A stretch of 64,000 nucleotides of DNA from JBCDLI01 sp038745535 (GTDB lineage Bacteria; Pseudomonadota; Alphaproteobacteria; Rhizobiales; Rhizobiaceae): NCBI GenBank assembly GCA_038745535.1, contig JBCDLI010000007.1:4901-68900 (forward strand), read 5' to 3'. Every line of letters begins with the position of its first letter. Within the stretch, counting starts at the first letter, position 1. Both the position numbers and the translations under genes were made by a program. The notes below the pieces were generated by a model, which ran no database searches, had not been told where the DNA came from, and saw only the letters and a list, made by a program, of their open reading frames with translations. Of this stretch, positions 41,247 to 49,547 are shown in pieces.

Positions 41247-41993
41247 TCATGTCAGCAGCGCACGCGCTTTTTCGAGATCGGCGGGTGTATCGACACCGAG
41301 CGGCACCGTGTCAACGATTGCGGCATGTATTTCCATGCCCTCCTCAAGGCCGCGAAGTTGTTCAAGCTTTTCGCGTTCCTCAAGTGTCGATGGCGGTACC
41401 GTGACGAACCTTTGAAGAGCATCGCGCCTATACGCGTAAATGCCGATGTGGTGATAAAGCGGACCGTTGCCGTAGGGCGCAGATGCGCGCGTGAAATAAA
41501 GTGCGCGCAGGATAGCCGCATCGCGTACAACGCCGGCGGAGCGAAGAGGTGCACCCACAATCTTCACCACATTCGGATTGGTTTTCTCTTCGTCGTCGAT
41601 GATCACCACGCCCAAAGTAGAGATATCGCAGTGGTCATCTTCGAGAGGCTTGATCACGGCTTTGATCAATACCGGATCGAGTGTTGGCAGATCGCCCTGC
41701 AAGTTCACAACGCAATCATAATGGCCGTCTGGGTCCACGATCTGAAGCGCTTCATAAATGCGGTCAGAACCCGATGGATGGTCAGGATTGGTAAGCACTG
41801 CTTCAAAACCTTCAGCCGTAACGGCTTCGACGATCTCTTTGCTATCAGCGGCCACAACTATGCGTTCCATGCCGGCTTCCCGCGCTCTACGGGCCACATG
41901 CACGATCATCGGAGCATTGCCAATCATGGCAAGAGGTTTGTCGGGCAAGCGCGTTGATGCCATTCGAGCTGGGATCAGCGTAATCGTTTTCAA
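41247..41993 (-). CDS. kdsB: 3-deoxy-manno-octulosonate cytidylyltransferase
   Basis: The 248-aa product starts MKTITLIPARMASTRLPDKP, the KdsB sugar-nucleotidyltransferase opening, and has SGSDRIYEALQIVDPDGHYD plus VNLQGDLPTLDP. The segment RDAILRALYFTRASAPYGNG is followed by YHHIGIYAYRRDALQRFV and ends VDTPADLEKAR. It activates Kdo with CTP for lipopolysaccharide inner core synthesis. It is upstream of pheA, as in rhizobia, and divergent from cycM. Confidence 0.96.
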   Translation of the reverse strand: MKTITLIPARMASTRLPDKPLAMIGNAPMIVHVARRAREAGMERIVVAADSKEIVEAVTAEGFEAVLTNPDHPSGSDRIYEALQIVDPDGHYDCVVNLQGDLPTLDPVLIKAVIKPLEDDHCDISTLGVVIIDDEEKTNPNVVKIVGAPLRSAGVVRDAAILRALYFTRASAPYGNGPLYHHIGIYAYRRDALQRFVTVPPSTLEEREKLEQLRGLEEGMEIHAAIVDTVPLGVDTPADLEKARALLT

Positions 41994-42055
41994 AGGGTAC
42001 CAAGCCTAAAGTTTCGCGGCAGAAAGTCCTGTGTCGTGAACCCGATTGCAGTTGC

Positions 42056-42061
42056 TTGACA
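42056..42061 (+). promoter_or_regulatory. Possible -35 element before cycM
   Basis: A consensus TTGACA box is present 62 bp before the cycM start; the -10 box is not clear (TGCGTC at 17 bp spacing is weak). Confidence 0.25.
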
Positions 42062-42123
42062 AGGGCAAAAGGCTTATTTGCGTCGTATCGGGAACTAAAA
42101 ATGATGATCGGAATTTGTTTGTC

Positions 42124-42672
42124 ATGAACTCAATAAACTATAACCTCTACGCGGGGGCCTTCCTTGGCACTGTCTTCGTAGCGATGACGGTGAGCATGAT
42201 CAGCGAGGCGATTTTCGACATCGATTATCCCGAGCAGCCTGGTTATGTCGTGGTCGTGCCGGAAGGCAGCGGATCGGCAGTGGCAGAGGCTCCGGAAGAA
42301 GAAGAGCTGGCTCCGATCACCCCGCTTCTCGCATCGGCAGACATCAGTGCTGGTGAAAGCGGCTTTCGCAAATGTTCGGCGTGCCATTCAATTGCGCCTG
42401 ATGGCGGCAACAAGGTTGGCCCTGCCCTCTGGTCAGTGATTAACCGCGAGGTCGCATCGATAGACGGCTTTAGCTATTCTTCAGCGCTTCAAAATTACTC
42501 TGACGGCGGGACGGTCTGGGATTTTGAAGCGATGAACCGCTTCCTCCACAAGCCGAAGGGGTACATCAACGGCACTTCCATGGGTTTTGCGGGTCTGTCG
42601 CGAGAAAATGATCGCGCCAACATCATCGCCTATCTCAATTCGCAATCGGAAGCGCCGGTTCCGGTCAACTGA
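42124..42672 (+). CDS. cycM: Membrane-anchored cytochrome c (CycM / c552 type)
   Basis: The 182-aa product begins MNSINYNLYAGAFLGTVFVA, an uncleaved signal anchor. A Glu/Pro-rich linker of about 40 residues leads to a class I cytochrome c domain. The haem site is CSACH, the axial methionine lies in INGTSMGFAGLSREND, and NKVGPALW matches mitochondrial-type cytochromes. It carries electrons from the bc1 complex to aa3-type oxidase at the periplasmic side. The start at 42124 gives a proper anchor; the longer frame from 42046 does not. Confidence 0.93.
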   Translation: MNSINYNLYAGAFLGTVFVAMTVSMISEAIFDIDYPEQPGYVVVVPEGSGSAVAEAPEEEELAPITPLLASADISAGESGFRKCSACHSIAPDGGNKVGPALWSVINREVASIDGFSYSSALQNYSDGGTVWDFEAMNRFLHKPKGYINGTSMGFAGLSRENDRANIIAYLNSQSEAPVPVN

Positions 42673-42752
42673 CGCGCCTGCGCCGATAAGACCGATAAAT
42701 CTGCACTTCTTCGGCTTTTCCGGCTTTGAATTGTCACAAACTGATCTAACGT

Positions 42753-42777
42753 CACTCCCACAGGCTATGTGGGAGTG
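42753..42777 (+). promoter_or_regulatory. Hairpin covering the start region of the first yejA gene
   Basis: CACTCCCACA (42753-42762) and TGTGGGAGTG (42768-42777) form a perfect 10-bp stem with a five-base loop. The 3' arm holds two candidate GTG start codons (42769 and 42775) and the GGGAG that could serve a TTG start at 42787. It may mask translation initiation or act as an attenuator. Confidence 0.5.
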
Positions 42778-44604
42778 AATTTCGTTTTGCGTACAATCAT
42801 TGGTATCTCGGTCGCGACTGCTTTTTTGCTTATCGCAGGAGCTTCGTACGGACAGGAATGGAAGCATGCAACCGCGCTCGTTGGCGACGTAAAATATGCA
42901 GAAGATTTTCCCAATTTTGAATACGTAAATCCAGACGCGCCTAAGGGCGGCGAGCTCAGCCTTTCTGAGACCGGTAGCTTCGACACGCTCAACCCAATCC
43001 TCTCAAAAGGCGAAGTCGCGACGGGTCTCGGTCTTGTTTTCGAAACCCTTATGACAGACGCCGAAGATGAGATCGCAACGCAATACGGATTGCTCGCAGA
43101 AGCGATCCGTTATCCAGATGACTTTGCCTGGGCTGAATTTAGACTTCGCGAAAACGCCCGCTGGCATGACGGTGAGCCCGTAACGTCAGAAGATGTGGTT
43201 TGGTCATTTGAAAAAATCATAGAGCTCAACCCAAACCAGAAATTCTACTATCAATCAGTCGCTAACGTGACTGCGCTTGACGAGCGCACAGTGCGCTTTG
43301 AATTTTCAGAGGCCAACAACAAAGAGCTTCCACACATTGCTGGGCAGGTAACCGTGTTGCCAAAACACTGGTGGGATGCCGATGGTCGCTCGATAGAAGA
43401 GTCCACGCTTGAGCCACCGCTCGGGTCCGGGCCCTACCGCATCAAAGACGTGAACCCCGGCTCGCAAGTCACCTTCGAGCGCGTCGAAGACTATTGGGGC
43501 GCAGACCTTCCCGTTCGGGTCGGCAAGGACAATTTCGGGCAAATCACCTACACTTATTTTCGCGATCGCAACGTGGAATTCGAGGCCTTCAAAGCAAGTG
43601 ACGTTGACTATTGGTTTGAGAACCAGGCGTCTCGCTGGGCCACGGGCTATGATTTTCCCGCCTTCAATGATGGTAACATCACGCGCGAAGAATTAGTCAA
43701 TTCAAGCCGGGCGCGCGGTATCCTCGTGGGCTTCGTTCCAAACCTTCGGTTAGAGAAGTTTTCGGATGCAAATGTTCGCCGCGCGCTGAACCACGCCTTC
43801 GACTTTGAAACGCTCAACGACACAATTTTCTATCAGCAGTATGAGCGCGTGAGTTCGTTCTTCTACGGGACGCCGCTTGCACATGCAGGCGTGCCAGAAG
43901 GCCGTGAATTGGAGTTTCTTGAAGCAGTTCGTGATCAAGTTCCAGCCTCTGTGTTTGAAACGGCCTACGAAAACCCGGTCAACGGCGGCTCGCAGGCTCT
44001 GCGGGGAAATCTACGCCGTGCGGTCCAGCTTTTTGCCGAAGCCGGCTACCAATTGCGGGAAGGCCAGATGGTCAATGCCGAAACCGGAGAGCCTTTCACC
44101 ATCGAAGTGCTGCTGAATGGGCCGATCATTGAACGTGTAGCGCTGCCCTATGCCGAAGATTTACGAAGCATTGGCGTTGAGATGACCGTCCGCACCGTGG
44201 AGCCTTCGCAATACATCACGCGCCTGCGGTCTCGCGATTTTGAGATGGTTTACACGGGCTGGGCGCAGTCGTTGTCGCCGGGCAACGAACAAGCCGGCTA
44301 TTGGGGTTCTGCGGCGGCAGACAATGAAGCATCTCGCAACTTTGGTGGTATCAAGGATGAGGCGGTGGACGCGTTGATCCAGAATGTCATCTTTGCCGAA
44401 GATCGCGACGAACTCATCGCCGCAACCCGTGCGCTTGACCGCGTTCTCATGGCAAACCAGTTCGTAATCCCCACTTACGCTTCCCAGCAGGATCGCATCG
44501 CCTACTGGAACATGATGAGCCATCCGGCAGAATTGCCATTTTACGGGATCGGGTTTCCACAGGTGTGGTGGTACGACCAAGAGAAGGCGGAGGCGCAGCA
44601 ATGA
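42769..44604 (+). CDS. yejA: Peptide ABC transporter substrate-binding protein (YejA type), copy 1
   Basis: The product is about 611 aa and starts with a signal peptide (TIIGISVATAFLLIAGASYG, cleavage near GQEW). The family-5 solute-binding domain shows FPNFEYVNPDAPKGGELSLS, FRLRENARWHDGEPVTSEDV and LRLEKFSDANVRRALNHAFD. YejA-type proteins bind oligopeptides, including microcin C in E. coli, in the periplasm. The start codon is uncertain (GTG at 42769 or 42775, or TTG at 42787) and lies inside a hairpin. The next gene, a paralogue, overlaps by ATGA. Confidence 0.9.
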   Translation: MGVNFVLRTIIGISVATAFLLIAGASYGQEWKHATALVGDVKYAEDFPNFEYVNPDAPKGGELSLSETGSFDTLNPILSKGEVATGLGLVFETLMTDAEDEIATQYGLLAEAIRYPDDFAWAEFRLRENARWHDGEPVTSEDVVWSFEKIIELNPNQKFYYQSVANVTALDERTVRFEFSEANNKELPHIAGQVTVLPKHWWDADGRSIEESTLEPPLGSGPYRIKDVNPGSQVTFERVEDYWGADLPVRVGKDNFGQITYTYFRDRNVEFEAFKASDVDYWFENQASRWATGYDFPAFNDGNITREELVNSSRARGILVGFVPNLRLEKFSDANVRRALNHAFDFETLNDTIFYQQYERVSSFFYGTPLAHAGVPEGRELEFLEAVRDQVPASVFETAYENPVNGGSQALRGNLRRAVQLFAEAGYQLREGQMVNAETGEPFTIEVLLNGPIIERVALPYAEDLRSIGVEMTVRTVEPSQYITRLRSRDFEMVYTGWAQSLSPGNEQAGYWGSAAADNEASRNFGGIKDEAVDALIQNVIFAEDRDELIAATRALDRVLMANQFVIPTYASQQDRIAYWNMMSHPAELPFYGIGFPQVWWYDQEKAEAQQ

Positions 44605-46472
44605 TCATCGACCGGCGGTTCTTTTTGAAGTCAGCAGCGTCCGCTACAATCGCGCTTCCCAAGCTATCTTTGGCGGCGAACCCACCCGACATAGCTCGCC
44701 ATGGATTGTCAGCCTTTGGTGATCTGAAATACCCGGCCGATTTTGCCAACTTCGATTACGCGTCACCGGACGCGCCGAAGGGTGGCCGGATCAATTTCAC
44801 GCCGTCCTACTGGTACTTCAATCAAAACATGCAGACGTTCAACACGTTCAATAGTTTCGTTCGCCGCGGGGATGCTCCACCGCGCATGGAGATGTGTTTT
44901 GATACGTTGATGGTGACATCATGGGACGAGCCCGATGCCGTCTACTGTCATCTGGCTGAAACTGTGACAATCTCCGATGACGGCAATCGCTTCACCTTCA
45001 AACTGCGGGACATTGCACGCTGGCACGACGGCACGCCAATCACGGCAGCCGATGTTAAGTTCAGCTTCGAGACGCTGAAAGCGGAAGGCCATCCGCAAAT
45101 AGCGCTGCCACTTGGGCCGCTAACCGAAGCAACCGTAGAGGCTGGCAACACTGTCACACTTGTTTTTGACGGTACGCAATCGGCGCAGGACATTTTAAAT
45201 ATCGCCGCAGCGACGCCGATCATCTCAAGCGCTTATTACACTGAAAACGCATTTTCAGAATCGACACTGGATGCACCGCTCGCGTCCGGACCTTATCGCG
45301 TTGGCCGCTTCAATGCGGGGACGTTCATAGAGTACGAGCGAGTAGACGAGTATTGGGCGGCTGAACTCGGCACTCAAAAGGGTCTCAATCACTTTGGCAC
45401 CATTCGAATTGACTTCTATCAGGAGCGGCAAGCGGCGTTTGAGGCCTTCAAGAAGGGCGACACGACGTGGCGCGAAGAGTTCACATCAAAGACATGGGCA
45501 ACGGAGTACAACTTCCCATCACTTGAAGATGGCCGAGTAATCAAAACGCTTTTTGATGATGAAAAGCGACCGAGCATGCAGGCATGGGGCGTGAATACGC
45601 GACGGGAAAAATTCCAAGACCGGCGCGTTCGCGATGCGATAGCGCTCTGCTTTGATTTCGAATGGACAAACACCAATCTGTTTTACGGCGCTTATGCACA
45701 AAGCCATTCGCAGTTTGCAGGGTCCAACTATGAAGCGTCCGGTGTCGCCGATGCCAATGAGTTGGCTCTCATAGAAGAGCTAGAGCAGAGCCTTGAGCTG
45801 CCCGAAGGCATTCGTAATGAAGCCTATTTGCAACCGACATCTGACGGCAGCGGACGCGACCGAACACGTTTGCGGCAAGCCACAGGATTGCTGCGTGAGG
45901 CTGGATGGTCACGCGGGGACAGCGGATTGCTGGTCAATGACAACGGCGAAACACTCGACCTGGAAATACTCATCCGCGCATCGGTGTTTGAACGCATTCT
46001 TGGCCCATTTGTCGAAACTATGAAGGCGGTCGGCATCAACGCCTCAATCCGGCTTGTTGACCCGGCTCAGTTTCAAGCGCGCACGTCCACGTTCGACTTT
46101 GACATGTGCGGTATGGCCATGTCGTTTACAGCAACGCCGACGCGGTCGTCGCTTGAGAGCATTTTTGGTTCCAAGTCTGCGGATGCTGAAGGCTCCCGCA
46201 ATTGGCCGGGCACCGCCGATCCATTGATTGATGCGATCATTGAGAAGGTTGGTGAGGCGAAAAATCGTGAAGATCACCAAACCGCAATGCGCGTGTTGGA
46301 CCGGGTGTTGCGTTTGAAGCGCGACTGGATTCCAAATTGGACCAGCGCGAATCACCGTGTTGCCTATTGGGATGTCTTCGGTTTCAAGCCGGAAAAACCC
46401 GATTATTTTTGGCCGGTGGAAGCGCTTTGGTGGTTCGACGAGGCGAAAGCACGAGCGATTGACAAAGCTTAA
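44601..46472 (+). CDS. Peptide ABC transporter substrate-binding protein (YejA type), copy 2
   Basis: The 623-aa product starts MIIDRRFFLKSAASATIALP, a twin-arginine signal with the RRFFLK pattern. The mature part shares the pattern FANFDYASPDAPKGGRINFT, FKLRDIARWHDGTPITAADV and RREKFQDRRVRDAIALCFDF with copy 1. The two copies are clearly paralogues, but one appears to use Tat and the other Sec. The start overlaps the stop of copy 1 as ATGA. Two binding proteins may widen the range of peptides imported by the single channel. Confidence 0.9.
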   Translation: MIIDRRFFLKSAASATIALPKLSLAANPPDIARHGLSAFGDLKYPADFANFDYASPDAPKGGRINFTPSYWYFNQNMQTFNTFNSFVRRGDAPPRMEMCFDTLMVTSWDEPDAVYCHLAETVTISDDGNRFTFKLRDIARWHDGTPITAADVKFSFETLKAEGHPQIALPLGPLTEATVEAGNTVTLVFDGTQSAQDILNIAAATPIISSAYYTENAFSESTLDAPLASGPYRVGRFNAGTFIEYERVDEYWAAELGTQKGLNHFGTIRIDFYQERQAAFEAFKKGDTTWREEFTSKTWATEYNFPSLEDGRVIKTLFDDEKRPSMQAWGVNTRREKFQDRRVRDAIALCFDFEWTNTNLFYGAYAQSHSQFAGSNYEASGVADANELALIEELEQSLELPEGIRNEAYLQPTSDGSGRDRTRLRQATGLLREAGWSRGDSGLLVNDNGETLDLEILIRASVFERILGPFVETMKAVGINASIRLVDPAQFQARTSTFDFDMCGMAMSFTATPTRSSLESIFGSKSADAEGSRNWPGTADPLIDAIIEKVGEAKNREDHQTAMRVLDRVLRLKRDWIPNWTSANHRVAYWDVFGFKPEKPDYFWPVEALWWFDEAKARAIDKA

Positions 46473-46485
46473 TTTCAACAAAGCC

Positions 46486-46500
46486 CAGGCATTTTGCCTG
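46486..46500 (+). promoter_or_regulatory. Intercistronic hairpin between binding protein and permease genes
   Basis: CAGGCA-TTT-TGCCTG forms a perfect six-base-pair stem in the 43-bp spacer. Such structures often lower expression of membrane subunits relative to binding proteins in ABC transporter operons. AGAGGT just after it may be the ribosome-binding site for yejB. Confidence 0.4.
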
Positions 46501-46515
46501 AGAGGTCACTGAGCC

Positions 46516-47625
46516 GTGGGTGCCTATATAGCCCGACGCGTTTTGCTGATGGTTCCGACAATCCTCGGTATCATGGCTATTTCGTTTGTCATTATTCAGT
46601 TTGCCCCAGGCGGTCCGGTGGAGCAGGTCATCGCGCAGCTGACCGGTCAGGCCGGTGATGCAACCGATCGCATCACCGGTGGGGGTGGCGATCTCGGTGT
46701 TGACGATATTGGGGCCAGCATTGAGGGCGGGTCGGGCAACTCCCAGTATCGTGGCGCACAAGGGCTCGATCCGGAATTTATTGCAGACCTCGAACGCCAG
46801 TTCGGATTTGATAAGCCGCCGCTCGAACGCTTCTTGAACATGATCTGGGATTATTTGCGGTTCGATTTTGGCGAGAGCTACTTCCGCGATATTTCGGTGA
46901 TCGACCTGATCGTGGAGAAGATGCCAGTATCGGTATCGCTTGGTCTTTGGATCACGCTCATCTCCTACGCGATCTCCATTCCGCTCGGCATTAAGAAGGC
47001 GATATCGGACGGTTCGCGGTTCGATGTGTGGACGTCAGGCATCGTCATCGTCGCCTACGCGATACCGGGCTTTTTGTTCGCGATCCTGCTGATCATTTTA
47101 TTCGCAGGCGGATCGTTCTTTGACCTCTTTCCACTGCGTGGCCTCGTGTCTGACAACTGGGAAGAATTGTCGTGGCCGATGCGCATCGTGGACTATTTCT
47201 GGCACTTGGCACTGCCGCTGACAGCGATGGTGTTAAGCGCCTTTGCAACAACCACATTGCTGACGAAGAACTCGTTCCTGGACGAAATCCGAAAACAGTA
47301 TGTAACCACCGCGCGAGCGAAGGGTCTCAATGATAATCAGGTGCTTTATGGCCACGTTTTCCGCAATGCGATGCTCATCATTATCGCGGGGTTCCCCGGT
47401 GCATTTATCTCAGCCTTCTTCACCGGTTCGTTGCTGATCGAAACGATCTTCTCGCTTGATGGTCTCGGGCTTCTTGGCTTCACCTCTGTCATCAACCGCG
47501 ACTATCCAGTTGTGTTCGCGACGCTTTATATTTTCTCACTCATGGGGCTGATCGTCAGCCTCGTGTCAGACTTGATGTATACCTGGGTTGATCCCCGCAT
47601 CGACTTTGAAAAGCGCGAGGTCTGA
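46516..47625 (+). CDS. yejB: Peptide ABC transporter permease YejB
   Basis: The 369-aa product starts at GTG (MGAYIARRVLLMVPTILGIM) and has the DppB-type permease layout with six transmembrane helices. A long periplasmic insertion at about residues 45-100 is typical of YejB. The EAA loop that contacts the ATPase appears as TTARAKGLNDNQVLYGHVFR. The C-terminus reads DLMYTWVDPRIDFEKR. It forms half of the inner membrane channel with YejE, whose gene starts 6 bp downstream. Confidence 0.94.
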   Translation: MGAYIARRVLLMVPTILGIMAISFVIIQFAPGGPVEQVIAQLTGQAGDATDRITGGGGDLGVDDIGASIEGGSGNSQYRGAQGLDPEFIADLERQFGFDKPPLERFLNMIWDYLRFDFGESYFRDISVIDLIVEKMPVSVSLGLWITLISYAISIPLGIKKAISDGSRFDVWTSGIVIVAYAIPGFLFAILLIILFAGGSFFDLFPLRGLVSDNWEELSWPMRIVDYFWHLALPLTAMVLSAFATTTLLTKNSFLDEIRKQYVTTARAKGLNDNQVLYGHVFRNAMLIIIAGFPGAFISAFFTGSLLIETIFSLDGLGLLGFTSVINRDYPVVFATLYIFSLMGLIVSLVSDLMYTWVDPRIDFEKREV

Positions 47626-47630
47626 CGGCG

Positions 47631-48791
47631 ATGGATCAGCGCGTTTCAGACCCATTGGAGAAAGTCGTTGCGAAGGCGGCGCGACCAAAGAGAGCCTTTC
47701 TTTCACCGTTGAACCAGCGTCGCTGGCAGAATTTCAAAGCAAACCGCCGTGGGTATTGGTCGCTGTGGGTTTTTCTAATCCTGTTCGTCCTGTCGCTTTT
47801 CGCTGAGTTCATCGCCAACGACAGACCGATTATCGTGTCCTACCGCGGCGAGATATTGGCGCCCGTATTTGTAAACTATCCCGAGGAGAAGTTCGGCGGC
47901 TTTCTCGCGCAGACCGATTACACCGATCCATTCATCCAAGATGAAATCAACGCCAATGGCTGGATGCTGTGGCCGCCGATCCGATACTCTTACCGTACTG
48001 TGAATAAGGAAGTGCCGACGACGGCGCCATCGAAACCGGCCTTTCTTTTTGACAGTCGCGACGCGCTATGCGCGCGCTATCCCAGCGGTGGGGACGATCC
48101 GAATTGCGTGGCAGGTAATTTCAACTGGCTCGGCACCGATGATCAAGCTCGCGACGTGCTTGCCCGCGTGATTTATGGCTTCCGCATTTCGGTTCTCTTC
48201 GGTCTCATCTTAACCGCTGCATCTGCCGTCATCGGGGTCGCAGCAGGTGCAATCCAAGGCTATTTCGGCGGCTGGACCGACCTCATCTTCCAACGCGTCA
48301 TCGAGATTTGGTCGTCCATACCGGTTCTCTACATCTTGCTCATCATGGCAGCAGTTCTGCCGCCGGGCTTCTGGATTTTGCTCGGCATCATGCTTTTATT
48401 TTCTTGGGTAGGCTTTGTCGGTGTTGTCCGTGCGGAGTTTCTGCGGGCGCGCAATTTTGAATATGTGAATGCCGCCCGCGCACTTGGCGTTTCCAATCGA
48501 ACGATCATGTTGCGGCACCTGCTACCCAACGCGATGGTCGCGACGCTGACCTTTCTGCCGTTCATCTTGAACGGTTCGATCACGACACTCACCTCGCTGG
48601 ATTTTCTAGGCTTTGGCCTTCCGCCGGGTTCCGCATCGCTCGGTGAATTGATCCTTCAGGGCAAGAACAATCTCCAAGCGCCATGGCTCGGATTTTCAGG
48701 CTTCTTCGTCATTTCAATCATGCTGTCTCTGCTGATCTTTGTTGGCGAAGCCGTCCGCGATGCCTTCGATCCGCGAAAGGCCTTTGCGTGA
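47631..48791 (+). CDS. yejE: Peptide ABC transporter permease YejE
   Basis: The 386-aa product has an N-terminal cytoplasmic stretch with LNQRRWQNFKANRRGYWSLW, one helix, a periplasmic domain of about 110 residues typical of YejE, and five more helices. The segment NWLGTDDQARDVLARVIYGF and the EAA loop VNAARALGVSNRTIMLRHLL identify it as a DppC-type permease. The ATPase gene yejF should follow directly, but a vapBC pair of about 650 bp lies in between. Confidence 0.95.
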   Translation: MDQRVSDPLEKVVAKAARPKRAFLSPLNQRRWQNFKANRRGYWSLWVFLILFVLSLFAEFIANDRPIIVSYRGEILAPVFVNYPEEKFGGFLAQTDYTDPFIQDEINANGWMLWPPIRYSYRTVNKEVPTTAPSKPAFLFDSRDALCARYPSGGDDPNCVAGNFNWLGTDDQARDVLARVIYGFRISVLFGLILTAASAVIGVAAGAIQGYFGGWTDLIFQRVIEIWSSIPVLYILLIMAAVLPPGFWILLGIMLLFSWVGFVGVVRAEFLRARNFEYVNAARALGVSNRTIMLRHLLPNAMVATLTFLPFILNGSITTLTSLDFLGFGLPPGSASLGELILQGKNNLQAPWLGFSGFFVISIMLSLLIFVGEAVRDAFDPRKAFA

Positions 48792-48805
48792 GCGATCTAA
48801 CTGCC

Positions 48806-48844
48806 ATCGGAGGCGCGTAGAATCGACCTCGGCGGCCTCCCGAT
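48806..48844 (+). terminator. Imperfect hairpin after yejE
   Basis: ATCGGAGGC (48806-48814) can pair with GCCTCCCGAT (48835-48844) with one bulge. It lies 15 bp after the yejE stop and before the vapB start. No T-run follows, so it may only partly end transcription or may protect the yejBE message. Confidence 0.35.
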
Positions 48845-48903
48845 TGAAAGTATTTATGCGTAATGGTATACAAAATCTCAATCTTTCTACCTCGGAGAGC
48901 GTG

Positions 48904-49158
48904 ATGGGCTTGAACATCAAAAATGCGGAAGTTGAGCAGAAAATCCGTCGTTTGGCAGAAATAGACCAGACGTCTCTAACCGATGCAGTCGACCGCGCCG
49001 TAGATGAAGCCCTTCGCCTGCGCGATGCGAAATGCGAAGAATACAGTCACGAGGTTGAATTGTTTCTCGATGAACTTCGCAGTCTGCAGCCACTTCCGGC
49101 AGGAGTCTCCAGTGATCATTCTGATATGTATGACGAGCACGGTTTGCCGTTGTGGTAG
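48904..49158 (+). CDS. vapB: VapB-type antitoxin
   Basis: The 84-aa product starts MGLNIKNAEVEQKIRRLAEI and belongs to the Rv0623/PSK-like VapB group, in which an N-terminal DNA-binding part (SLTDAVDRAVDEALRLRD) is followed by an acidic, proline-containing tail (DMYDEHGLPLW) that blocks the toxin. It overlaps the vapC start by seven bases. A TTATGCGTAATGGTATAC stretch upstream may hold its promoter and operator. The pair lies inside the yej operon. Confidence 0.85.
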   Translation: MGLNIKNAEVEQKIRRLAEIDQTSLTDAVDRAVDEALRLRDAKCEEYSHEVELFLDELRSLQPLPAGVSSDHSDMYDEHGLPLW

Positions 49159-49547
49159 TCGATGCATCGGCAGTGTTGGCAGTAGTTTTGTTGGAAAATG
49201 ACTACGAAACCTATGTGCGTAGGTTTCAGATCAATCGAGGAAAACTGCTGATTTCGCCAGTGCAATATTGGGAAGTCTGGGCGAGAGTTGATCGCGAAGA
49301 AAACCGCGAGCGACGATACATCTTGCAACGGTTTCAAGAGACATTTCCAATGCTGATGGTCCCTATCGATCAACAACAAGCGTATTTAGCCAAAGATGCC
49401 AGACGCCAATTTGGGCGTGGGTCTGGCCATCCGGCGCAATTGAATATGGGTGATTGCTTTGCCTATGCGCTGGCCAAGAAATTGAGCAAACCGCTGCTTT
49501 TCAAGGGCAATGACTTTTCACACACCGATGTAAGGTCCGCCTTATGA
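49152..49547 (+). CDS. vapC: VapC-type PIN-domain toxin (ribonuclease)
   Basis: The 131-aa product starts at GTG (MVVDASAVLAVVLLENDYET) and has the PIN active-site acids: Asp in VVDASA, Glu in QYWEVWARV, Asp in NMGDCFAYALAKK and Asp in FKGNDF. These residues are intact, so the toxin is probably active. VapC enzymes cut tRNA or rRNA when the antitoxin is degraded. The stop overlaps the yejF start (ATGA), so the toxin and the transporter ATPase are translationally coupled, an unusual link. Confidence 0.9.
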   Translation: MVVDASAVLAVVLLENDYETYVRRFQINRGKLLISPVQYWEVWARVDREENRERRYILQRFQETFPMLMVPIDQQQAYLAKDARRQFGRGSGHPAQLNMGDCFAYALAKKLSKPLLFKGNDFSHTDVRSAL

